Part shown: piece by piece, positions 57,253-64,000 of the stretch
How the letters are laid out: every line of letters begins with the position of its first letter
Numbering within the stretch: position 1 is the first letter of the stretch
Assembly: GCF_011440305.1 (NCBI RefSeq)
Contig: NZ_JAAOIW010000017.1
Coordinates: 62,001 to 126,000 of the forward strand
Reading direction: 5' to 3'
Length of the DNA stretch: 64,000 nt
DNA from: Paenibacillus agricola
GTDB taxonomy: Bacteria; Bacillota; Bacilli; Paenibacillales; NBRC-103111
Program-made: the position numbers and the translations under genes
The notes under the pieces: generated by a model
Told to the model about the DNA's origin: nothing
The model's input: the letters and a program-made list of their open reading frames with translations, nothing else
The model's database searches: none

Positions 57253-57775
57253 GTAGGCAGGGCAAGAATCACGGCAGTGGATCAGAACGGTCGCAATTTT
57301 ATCGCGGATGTGGGCGTAGGCGATTTATGTAAGAATCGTGGATTCCACCAATTTTCCGGTATCCGAGCAAATTTCTGCAGCACTCGTGGAGATTCTTCCA
57401 GGGGCAATGAGAGAGTTGCACTGGCATCCCAATAACGATGAATGGCAGTATTTTCTTGCTGGTACAGGCCGTATGACGGGCTATGCTGCTGACGGCACTG
57501 CACGTACATTTGACGTGAGGGCGGGAGATGTCGGATATATGCCATTTTGCTATGGACACTATATACAGAATACAGGTACTGAGACACTATGGTATCTGGA
57601 AGTATTCAAGAGCAGTCGTTACGCTGATATATCCTTAACACAATGGATGGCGCTAGTTCCCGATCAGTTAGTAAGAAATAATTTAAATGTGGGTTCTGAA
57701 TTAATGGATGCGTTGCGCAAAGAGAAGTGGCCTGTTGTTAGATTCCCTGGCTATACCTACTTAGATTTTAAATGA
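57253..57775 (+). pseudogene. Oxalate decarboxylase (bicupin) remnant with internal deletion
   Basis: A first piece encodes [20 protein letters not shown], which matches the end of cupin 1 of oxalate decarboxylases. The sequence then jumps, with a frame change near 57328, to [16 protein letters not shown] and a complete second cupin: the Mn-binding set [16 protein letters not shown] and GHYIQN, ending KEKWPVV. Nearly all of cupin 1 and the linker are missing, roughly 250 residues. OxdC enzymes turn oxalate into formate and CO2. The remaining frame (ATG 57338, 145 residues) has no ribosome site, so I treat it as dead. Confidence 0.85.
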
Positions 57776-58207
57776 TTCCATTTGAAGAAAATGGTTGATG
57801 CTGACTGGAGTCGAATTGATGAAAAGACTAATGCTCACGTTTAGAAATATCAAAAATTTTCAAAGAGTTATTCTTATTGGTTGACCTCGGAGCATTGCGA
57901 TTTAGACGGCGAAGTTTAACGAGATATTTACAGAGGACAAGCCTAGTAGCTTACACAGGTAGTATACATAGTAGGAAGCCAAAAGGGAGAGCTTGTTTGC
58001 CAAGCGCTCGTGCAAACATTTTCAACGGGCAGCGCGGCTTGCTAGCTTCTAGTGTACACAGTCTGCGTCCAAGACGGCTCTGCTGGTTGCCGGATACTTT
58101 TCACGCAATAAAAACATGAAGGCTCGTCATGCCAGTCCGCATAATCGTCCAAGTCCCCACATAGACATGTTATCAGTTGCTTTTACTTTGGGCTGGAGGG
58201 GATAGGA
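57776..58207 (+). other. Gene-free gap between the oxdC remnant and the lipoprotein gene
   Basis: One 80-codon frame (57877-58119) lacks a ribosome site and recognisable sequence. Together with 57043-57252 this looks like eroded DNA. A strong GGAGGG site at 58195-58200 belongs to the next gene. Confidence 0.4.
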
Positions 58208-59482
58208 ATGCGGCGGTTCACGTGGGTGATAGCCTTGGTAGTAGCCTTAAGTCTGGTGCTGGCAGGTTGCGGCAAGAAGGATGCAGGGTCAGTGGTGAAG
58301 GATTTGGACGGCGTTATGAACAAGCTGGATAGCTATCAAGGCAGTGGGCGGATGGTGCTGCATACGGGGCAGGAGCCGCAGGAGTACCAGGTCGAGGTGT
58401 GGTACCAGAATCCGCATTATTATCGGATTTCACTGAAAAATGATAAGAAGGATATCACGCAGATTGTGTTACGCAATGATGATGGGGTGTTTGTCCTGAC
58501 GCCGCATTTGAACAAAAGCTTCCGCTTTCAAAGCGATTGGCCGGAGAACCAGGGGCAGGTGTACTTGTACCAGTCCTTGGTACAGAGTATCCTGATGGAT
58601 CCGGAGCGCCAGTTTACGACGGATCCGAATGCGTATGTATTTGATGTGATGGCGAATTACCAGAATGGGTCGCTTTCGCGGCAGAAGATTTGGCTGGATA
58701 AAAAGAATTATGCACCTAAGCATGTGGAGGTGTCGGATTCCAATGCGAATGTGATGGTTATTGTGGATTTTGATCAATTCGAATTCGGGAAAAAGTTCGA
58801 AAAGGATTCTTTTGAAATGCAGCGTAATATGACAAGCTGGAACCTCACATCGCTGCCGACAGCGGCGGCGGTGGCTGGCGAAGGGACGAAGGAGAAGGCT
58901 GGTGAAGCAGGCAAGAGTGGAGCTGCTGGGAATGGAGCCACAGGAGCTGCGGCAACGGGCGTTGGAGTCACGGGTAGCGGACCCACAGGTACGGTGCCAA
59001 CAGGCACGGGAGCAACGGGGAACGGATCTGCAGGCAGCGTAGCAACAGGAGCCGCAGGCGTGACAGGTGCCACAGGGGCAACAGGCGGCACGAGCGCTGC
59101 ATCAGGGGCGAAAACCGATGCTGCTAGCCAGCAGGCAGCACAAGTGCAATTCGGCGTGATTGAGCCGTTTTATACACCAAGTGGAGTAAAGCGGCAGGAT
59201 ATGAATGAGATCAAGCTGGGTGAAGAGAAGGCGATGATGCTTCGCTATTCCGGCAAGTACAATTATACACTTGTGGAATCGCGTCCACAGTCGCAAACTG
59301 TAACAGCGCTGCCAGGAGATATTGTGGATTTGGGTTATACGCTGGCAGTTATTACAGGGGATGAGAAGAAGATGCTCACATGGACCTACGATGGAGTGGA
59401 GTTTAGGTTATCGACAGCAGATCTGCCGTTGACAGAGATGATCAAAGTCGCACAGGCGGTACAGGGTCAAGTGGGTAAGTAA
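58208..59482 (+). CDS. LolA-like outer-surface lipoprotein (YdcC-like) with pentapeptide repeat insert
   Basis: A 424-residue lipoprotein: lipobox VLAGC with Cys21, then a LolA/RseB-type beta fold (MNKLDSYQGSGRMVLHTGQ; FEFGKKFEKDSFEM). Residues about 225-310 are an inserted low-complexity region: a Lys/Glu/Ala start, then nine or more near-repeats of xxxTG (242-294), then a second soluble domain to the end. Position before alr, ndoAI and ndoA matches ydcC of B. subtilis, a sporulation-associated lipoprotein. The repeat is probably a flexible spacer at the cell surface. GGAGGG is 7 bases before the ATG. Confidence 0.85.
   Translation: MRRFTWVIALVVALSLVLAGCGKKDAGSVVKDLDGVMNKLDSYQGSGRMVLHTGQEPQEYQVEVWYQNPHYYRISLKNDKKDITQIVLRNDDGVFVLTPHLNKSFRFQSDWPENQGQVYLYQSLVQSILMDPERQFTTDPNAYVFDVMANYQNGSLSRQKIWLDKKNYAPKHVEVSDSNANVMVIVDFDQFEFGKKFEKDSFEMQRNMTSWNLTSLPTAAAVAGEGTKEKAGEAGKSGAAGNGATGAAATGVGVTGSGPTGTVPTGTGATGNGSAGSVATGAAGVTGATGATGGTSAASGAKTDAASQQAAQVQFGVIEPFYTPSGVKRQDMNEIKLGEEKAMMLRYSGKYNYTLVESRPQSQTVTALPGDIVDLGYTLAVITGDEKKMLTWTYDGVEFRLSTADLPLTEMIKVAQAVQGQVGK
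58931..59089 (+). repeat. 15-bp-period repeat coding for xxxTG pentapeptides
   Basis: Units read NGATG, AAATG, VGVTG, SGPTG, TVPTG, TGATG, NGSAG, SVATG, then AGVTG and short ATG units. It is five-residue in period, not the three-residue Gly-X-Y of collagen, although Gly and Thr dominate. Confidence 0.8.
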
Positions 59483-59606
59483 GGAGCAAGCCGCTATGCA
59501 CGGGATGTAACGTTGCAAGGGAATCGAACTTGTATTTGCTACCGAAATTGAAGTTCACAAGCTAGCAAAGTCTGGATCATGAGCTAAGCATATCTATTTA
59601 TTCAAG

Positions 59607-59635
59607 AAGGCATCCAGTAAGTTGGATGCCTTTTT
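59607..59635 (+). terminator. Terminator after the YdcC-like gene
   Basis: AAGGCATCCA-GTAAGT-TGGATGCCTT followed by TTT; perfect 10-pair stem. The remainder of 59483-59870 shows no gene. Confidence 0.9.
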
Positions 59636-59870
59636 GAGCCATTATTGATTGCGGTTAATCCATGCAAGAACGTCTTGGTGCTGCCTCTGTACGTAAGCAG
59701 TTTGGTTAAAGTCACTTTTGAGCTCAGTGCGCTTGAGCTTCTTTTTATATTAATATAGGAAATAAAGATGGCTATCATTATTCATTATTTAATGAACTAA
59801 AGTTTACCAAGGTTTAGTGTTCACGGCATTGATCAACTGCTTGTTCATGGCATGTTCTTTATATTGTTCA

Positions 59871-59899
59871 TTGACACTCTAGTTAGAACGGATTACGAT
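59871..59899 (+). promoter_or_regulatory. Sigma-A promoter of alr
   Basis: Consensus -35 TTGACA (59871-59876) and TACGAT (59894-59899) with a 17-base spacer, about 98 bases before the alr start. Confidence 0.7.
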
Positions 59900-59996
59900 G
59901 AGGTAGGTAGTTTGAATAGTTACAGAATAGTTGCAATAGAGGGGGGTCCCTTGGCTTAAGGGGCTTCTCTGTGATTGTCATGGAGAAGGTGGACAT

Positions 59997-61190
59997 ATGG
60001 ATTCGTATTTCCGTCCGACGCGTGTGGAGATTTCTTTGGATGCGCTGAGGACTAATTTAGAAAGGTTTCGTCGGGTGCTTCCGGATCATGTGAATATGAT
60101 GGTCGTGGTAAAGGCAGATGCTTACGGGCATGGAGCGATAGAGGTGAGCCGCGAGGCACTGCACTGCGGAGCTACATATATTGCGGTTGCTTTTTTGGAT
60201 GAAGGCTTGGAGCTTCGGCAGGCGGGAATTACCGCCCCGATTCTAGTGCTGGGCTATACGCCCCCAGAGGGGCTAGAATGGGCCTGGGAGCACGATATTA
60301 CGGTAAATGTGTATAGCCATGAGGTGTTGGATGCTTTTGAACGATTGCAAAGGCTGAGCCCTAAGGAGAAGCCCTTGTCTATCCACGTCAAGGTGGATTC
60401 AGGGATGAACCGGCTGGGGCTGGTTACGGAAAAGGAAGCCATCGAATTGATTGAGAGGGCGCTCCAGATGCCGGGGATTTTGGTGGAGGGGCTGTTCACG
60501 CATTATGCCAGTGCGGATGAAACGGACAAAACCTTTACGCTTGAGCAATATGGAAAATTTGACAGAGTTGTCGCTTACTTTCGGGATCGTGGCACGGAGT
60601 TTGCTTATATCCACGCGGGTAATAGCGCTGTGGCGATTGATTGCCCCAACCTAACCTATAATATGGTACGGCTTGGCATTAGCATGTATGGCCTGTACCC
60701 GTCTGAAGAGGTGAACCATCAGGTGATCCAGCTAGAGCCGGTGCTAAGCATTAAAACAGGGGTCGTGATGGTCAAAACCTTACCGCCAGGCTCAGGCGTA
60801 AGCTACGGGACGATTTATCGGACTAAAGGTGAAGAAACGATTGCTACGTTGCCCATCGGGTATGCAGATGGTTTGTCACGGATGCTGTCGGGTAAAGCCG
60901 AAGCTTTGGTCAGAGGCAAACGGGTGCCGATTGTCGGCAGGATTTGTATGGACCAATGTATGGTCGATGTGACCGGTATGGCGGATATCCACCACGAGGA
61001 AGAAGTGGTTATACTGGGCAAGCAAGGCGATGAGCGGATTAGCGCAGAGGAGCATGCCGAGCGGTTGGGGACGGTTAATTACGAAATCACCTGTATGATT
61101 TCACATCGTGTGCCCAGAGTTTATGTGCGCAACGGGACCGTAGTTTCGACCGTTAACCCCTTGTTGCGACAAGGCTGGAGTGCCATTTGA
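59997..61190 (+). CDS. alr: Alanine racemase
   Basis: A 397-residue PLP enzyme that makes D-alanine for peptidoglycan. The PLP Lys39 lies in VVVKADAYGHG and the catalytic Tyr270 in GSGVSYGTIY; PIGYADGLSR and GRICMDQCMVDV follow, all as in bacterial Alr. Length is normal. GGAGAAGGTGG precedes the ATG. Own promoter upstream; the toxin-antitoxin pair follows after a 260-base gap. Confidence 0.97.
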   Translation: MDSYFRPTRVEISLDALRTNLERFRRVLPDHVNMMVVVKADAYGHGAIEVSREALHCGATYIAVAFLDEGLELRQAGITAPILVLGYTPPEGLEWAWEHDITVNVYSHEVLDAFERLQRLSPKEKPLSIHVKVDSGMNRLGLVTEKEAIELIERALQMPGILVEGLFTHYASADETDKTFTLEQYGKFDRVVAYFRDRGTEFAYIHAGNSAVAIDCPNLTYNMVRLGISMYGLYPSEEVNHQVIQLEPVLSIKTGVVMVKTLPPGSGVSYGTIYRTKGEETIATLPIGYADGLSRMLSGKAEALVRGKRVPIVGRICMDQCMVDVTGMADIHHEEEVVILGKQGDERISAEEHAERLGTVNYEITCMISHRVPRVYVRNGTVVSTVNPLLRQGWSAI

Positions 61191-61273
61191 TAACGAATAG
61201 AGAGATTATAGCGAATATCGACAATATATAGGTATTTTTTCCACCCATTTTTTTGTTAAGGATAGAAAGGATT

Positions 61274-61302
61274 TTGGGGATTAACAGCGAATATGTTATA
61301 AT
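61274..61302 (+). promoter_or_regulatory. Probable promoter of the ndoAI-ndoA operon
   Basis: TTGGGG and consensus TATAAT with 17 bases between. A second candidate (TTGACT, 18 bases, TATTAT) lies closer to the gene at 61394-61423. Confidence 0.55.
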
Positions 61303-61453
61303 ACGTACTTCTTGGGATGGCTCCAATCTTTTTTAGGGGCAGGGACTGTATAACATATTTGCTACACTCGGCGCATATACTAATTTGTATAAATTGACTG
61401 TATATTCGCCATAATGGTATTATTGTTTGTATGTTTTTGGGGGTGCATGCTTG

Positions 61454-61735
61454 GTGTCCAATGCGCATAACACGAAACGCATTATGATTAGCTTGCCGGA
61501 CTATTTATTACAGGAAGTAGACGGTATCGTGGAAAAGGAAAACTCCAATCGAAGCGAATTTATTCGCCAAGCGATGAAGCTGTACTTGGTGGAGCGGAAA
61601 AAACGTCACCTTAGGGAATCGATGCAGCGTGGGTACATGGAAATGGCAAAGATCAATCTAAACATGGCTTCGGAGGCTTTTCAAGCGGAGGAAGAAGCGG
61701 ATAACACACTCGACCGTTTAGTAAGCGGGGTGTAA
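61454..61735 (+). CDS. ndoAI: Antitoxin NdoAI (EndoAI/MazE-type, ribbon-helix-helix)
   Basis: A 93-residue antitoxin: N-terminal ribbon-helix-helix (TKRIMISLPDYLLQEVDGIV, NRSEFIRQAMKLYL) and a C-terminal part with RGYMEMAKINLNMASEA and ERLVSGG-like DRLVSGV, which in B. subtilis wraps around the toxin. GTG 61454 is favoured by GGGGGTG with 8-base spacing; TTG 61451 is possible. The stop is 3 bases before the toxin start. The operon is usually self-repressed by the complex. Confidence 0.92.
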   Translation: MSNAHNTKRIMISLPDYLLQEVDGIVEKENSNRSEFIRQAMKLYLVERKKRHLRESMQRGYMEMAKINLNMASEAFQAEEEADNTLDRLVSGV

Positions 61736-61738
61736 CTA

Positions 61739-62089
61739 TTGATTGTTAAACGTGGAGATGTATTTTTTGCGGATCTATCCCCGGTCGTAGGGTCGGAGCA
61801 AGGCGGGATTCGTCCAGTGTTGATTATTCAGAACGATATCGGTAATCGCTTTAGCCCAACCGTGATTGTGGCGGCGATTACGGCGCAGATCCAGAAAGCA
61901 AAGCTGCCAACGCATGTAGAGATTGAAGCGGAGGCTCATGGCTTTGACAGGGATTCTGTCATTTTATTGGAGCAAATTCGCACTATTGATAAGCAGCGTC
62001 TTACAGATAAAATCACACACTTGGATGAAGAAACGATGCGTAAGGTAGATGATTCATTGCAAATTAGTGTCGGACTGATTGAGTTTTAG
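61739..62089 (+). CDS. ndoA: Endoribonuclease toxin NdoA (EndoA/MazF)
   Basis: A 116-residue MazF-type mRNA interferase: [31 protein letters not shown] at the start, [31 protein letters not shown] and a C-terminal VGLIEF. These match EndoA, which in B. subtilis cuts mRNA at UACAU and is inhibited by NdoAI. Start is TTG 61739, with GGGGTG from the antitoxin end as ribosome site. A terminator follows. Confidence 0.95.
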   Translation: MIVKRGDVFFADLSPVVGSEQGGIRPVLIIQNDIGNRFSPTVIVAAITAQIQKAKLPTHVEIEAEAHGFDRDSVILLEQIRTIDKQRLTDKITHLDEETMRKVDDSLQISVGLIEF

Positions 62090-62103
62090 TGTAGGAATGA
62101 AAG

Positions 62104-62137
62104 GCGAGGGGTCCGCTACAGGGACCGCTCGTTTTTA
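62104..62137 (+). terminator. Terminator of the toxin-antitoxin operon
   Basis: GCGAG-GGGTCC pairs with GGGACC-GCTCG around GCTACA with one bulge, followed by TTTTTATTTTTTT. Confidence 0.8.
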
Positions 62138-62162
62138 TTTTTTTGGAGGAGGCAGGAAATGA

Positions 62163-64000
62163 ATGGCAAAGGAAGTCATGCAAACTGAAGAAGGAACAAC
62201 GATTGTAGAGCTCGATAGCCAAATGAAGGCCGCCATCCAAGAGCGCATCCAAAAGCAGATTGCGACTGAGCTGCAGCTGCCGGATAGCAAGGTTCGGACT
62301 ACGGTTGGGCTGTTGGATGAGGGCAATACGATTCCTTTTATCGCACGGTACCGCAAAGAGATGACAGGCGAGCTGGATGAAAATCAGCTGAGGGATATTG
62401 AGGAAAGACTGGCGTATTTACGCAATTTGGAAGCGCGCAAGCTGGAGGTCATCCGGCTTATTGACGAGCAGGGCAAGCTCACAGATGATTTGAAGGCATC
62501 GATCGAAAAATCGGCCAAGCTCCAGGAGCTTGAGGATTTGTACCGCCCATATCGCCAGAAACGGAAGACGCGGGCCAGTGTGGCCAAAGAAAAAGGCTTG
62601 GAGCCGTTGGCGGGGTGGATCCTGTCACAGCCGCGCCAAGGGAATCTGCTGGAGGAAGCCGGCAAGTATGTGAACGAAGATAAAAACGTAAAGACAGCTG
62701 AAGAAGCAGTACAAGGCGCGATGGACATCATTGCTGAGCAAATGACAGATGATGCCAAGGTGCGTGTGTGGGTGCGCCGCTTTACTTTTGAACAAGGCAT
62801 CATTCGGACTGAGGCCAAGGATGCGTCGCTGGAATCTGTATACGAGATGTATTATAGCTACCAGGAGCCTATTCGCAAGCTGCCTCCCCACCGGATTCTG
62901 GCGATTAATCGCGGCGAACGCGAGGATGTCTTGAAGGTGGCGATGGAGGTTCCGACAGACCGCATCCATGACTATATGATCAAGCAGGTCGTCAAAGGGC
63001 CGTCAGTCGTTAGGGATACGCTGGTTGCCGTAGTAGAGGATGCTTATAAGCGTTTGCTGGCACCATCGGTTGACCGCGAGGTACGCAATGAGATGACGGA
63101 GCGCGCAGAGGAGCAAGCCATTGAGGTATTTGCCGAAAATCTGCGTAACCTGCTGCTTCAGGCTCCGGTAAAAGGCAAGGTTGTGCTAGGCGTCGATCCG
63201 GCGTTCCGAACGGGCTGTAAGCTGGCTGTGGTAGACGATACCGGCAAAATGCTGGAGATAGCCGTCACCTATCCAACAGCTCCTAATAACAGGGTTACAG
63301 AGGCTAAGGCCAAGTTTCACAAATTGATCGAAAGCTACGGCGTCGAGCTGATTGTTATTGGCAACGGTACGGCTTCTCGGGAGACGGAGCAATTCGTCGC
63401 GGAATTGATCGGCGAGATCAAGGGGCGCAGCCTGCAATATTTGATCGTCAACGAAGCCGGGGCGAGCGTCTATTCAGCCTCCAAGATTGCGCAGGGCGAG
63501 TTCCCGGATCTGGACGTAGCGGAGCGCAGTGCGATCTCGATCGCCAGGCGGATCCAGGACCCGCTGGCGGAGCTGGTGAAGATCGAGCCGAAGGCGATCG
63601 GGGTCGGGCAATACCAGCACGATGTCACGCAAAAAAGGCTGGATGACAGCCTGACCTTCGTCGTGGAGTCGGCGGTGAACCATGTTGGTGTGGATGTAAA
63701 CACAGCCTCACCTTCGCTATTGTCGTATGTTTCGGGGATCAACAGCACATTGGCGAAAAATATCGTGAAATACCGCGAAGATAACGGTAAGTTCGTCAGC
63801 CGCTCCCAATTGCAAAAGGTGCCGCGCCTTGGCGCCAAGGCTTATGAGCAATGCGCCGGGTTTATGCGGATCAGCGAGGGCAAAAACCCGCTGGATAATA
63901 CGCCTATCCACCCGGAGTCCTATGACGCGGTGGATAAGCTGTTTCGCGAGCTGAAGCTGGAGCTTAAGCAAGTGGGCTCGCAGAAGCTGAAGGATCTGCT
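62163..64000 (+). CDS. tex: Transcription accessory protein Tex, C-terminal part outside window
   Basis: The first 612 residues of Tex are visible. They include the helical N-terminal region (NTIPFIARYRKEMTGELDE), the YqgF-like nuclease-fold domain (GKVVLGVDPAFRTGCKLAVV; IGNGTASRETEQFV; NEAGASVYSAS), and the helix-hairpin-helix part (GVGQYQHDV; VGVDVNTASPSLLSYVSGI). The S1 RNA-binding domain lies beyond the edge. Tex is a nucleic-acid-binding factor affecting gene expression. ATG 62163 follows AGGAGG with 10-base spacing; an ATG at 62159 is out of frame. The position after ndoA is like ydcI in B. subtilis. Confidence 0.95.
   Translation, partial: MAKEVMQTEEGTTIVELDSQMKAAIQERIQKQIATELQLPDSKVRTTVGLLDEGNTIPFIARYRKEMTGELDENQLRDIEERLAYLRNLEARKLEVIRLIDEQGKLTDDLKASIEKSAKLQELEDLYRPYRQKRKTRASVAKEKGLEPLAGWILSQPRQGNLLEEAGKYVNEDKNVKTAEEAVQGAMDIIAEQMTDDAKVRVWVRRFTFEQGIIRTEAKDASLESVYEMYYSYQEPIRKLPPHRILAINRGEREDVLKVAMEVPTDRIHDYMIKQVVKGPSVVRDTLVAVVEDAYKRLLAPSVDREVRNEMTERAEEQAIEVFAENLRNLLLQAPVKGKVVLGVDPAFRTGCKLAVVDDTGKMLEIAVTYPTAPNNRVTEAKAKFHKLIESYGVELIVIGNGTASRETEQFVAELIGEIKGRSLQYLIVNEAGASVYSASKIAQGEFPDLDVAERSAISIARRIQDPLAELVKIEPKAIGVGQYQHDVTQKRLDDSLTFVVESAVNHVGVDVNTASPSLLSYVSGINSTLAKNIVKYREDNGKFVSRSQLQKVPRLGAKAYEQCAGFMRISEGKNPLDNTPIHPESYDAVDKLFRELKLELKQVGSQKLKDL

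Noticed and set aside
57877-58119. 80-codon frame before the YdcC-like gene
   Set aside because: Arg/Ser-rich chance composition and no start signal.
58931-59089. Collagen-like Gly-X-Y repeat
   Set aside because: Gly is not at every third position; the unit is five residues long (xxxTG).

Overview
The window looks like chromosomal DNA of a Paenibacillus-type, spore-forming member of the Firmicutes. Evidence: strong Shine-Dalgarno sites with many TTG and GTG starts; a Spo0E-like phosphatase; a CIRCE-controlled groESL; proteins with S-layer homology (SLH) domains; a sugar ABC transporter with a membrane-anchored AraC regulator; and gene orders shared with Bacillus at both ends (ydiF, moaC, tatA, tatC, groES, groEL on the left; ydcC, alr, ndoAI, ndoA, tex on the right).

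Layout. 1-7.1 kb: housekeeping block (ABC-F ATPase, 5-formyl-THF cyclo-ligase, three molybdenum-cofactor genes, TatA/TatC, GroES/GroEL). 7.1-10.4 kb: a decayed integrative element bounded by a perfect 17-bp direct repeat of the 3' end of groEL. It carries a frameshifted tyrosine recombinase next to the left repeat and a polytopic membrane glycosyltransferase-like gene. 10.5-12.4 kb: small genes, including a Spo0E homologue and a frameshifted short-chain dehydrogenase. 12.8-18.7 kb: carbohydrate ABC importer (two permeases and a lipoprotein) with an AraC-type sensor-regulator. 18.8-23.9 kb: SWIM protein, SNF2 helicase and a small protein.

24-53.8 kb is a surface-glycan locus: galE, an SLH-domain surface protein, a Wzy_C/TPR protein (candidate glycan ligase), then a long forward run of genes. 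That run holds the exporter Wzm/Wzt (Wzt with a C-terminal glycan-recognition domain), a methyltransferase, and a 1336-residue protein joining a kinase-like domain, a coiled coil and two GT2 domains. It continues with a putative three-component side-chain module, a manC-gmd-colD-colC set predicted to make GDP-colitose, rmlACBD for dTDP-L-rhamnose, two rhamnosyltransferase-like GT2 enzymes and a WbaP/WsaP-type initiating sugar-phosphate transferase. By eye the 27-47 kb part is much more AT-rich than its flanks, which suggests acquisition by transfer. Methyltransferase, kinase, coiled coil and Wzt-CBM resemble the chain-terminating and length-measuring machinery of Gram-negative O9a-type O antigens, rearranged into separate or fused genes in a Gram-positive.

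53.8-58.2 kb is a decaying stretch: a second SLH protein split from its anchor by a tandem CCCA duplication, and an internally deleted oxalate decarboxylase pseudogene. 58.2-64 kb: a YdcC-like lipoprotein with an unusual xxxTG pentapeptide repeat, alanine racemase, the NdoAI/NdoA toxin-antitoxin pair and the start of tex. I saw no rRNA, tRNA or CRISPR array. All functional assignments come from reading motifs and gene order; no database search was possible.
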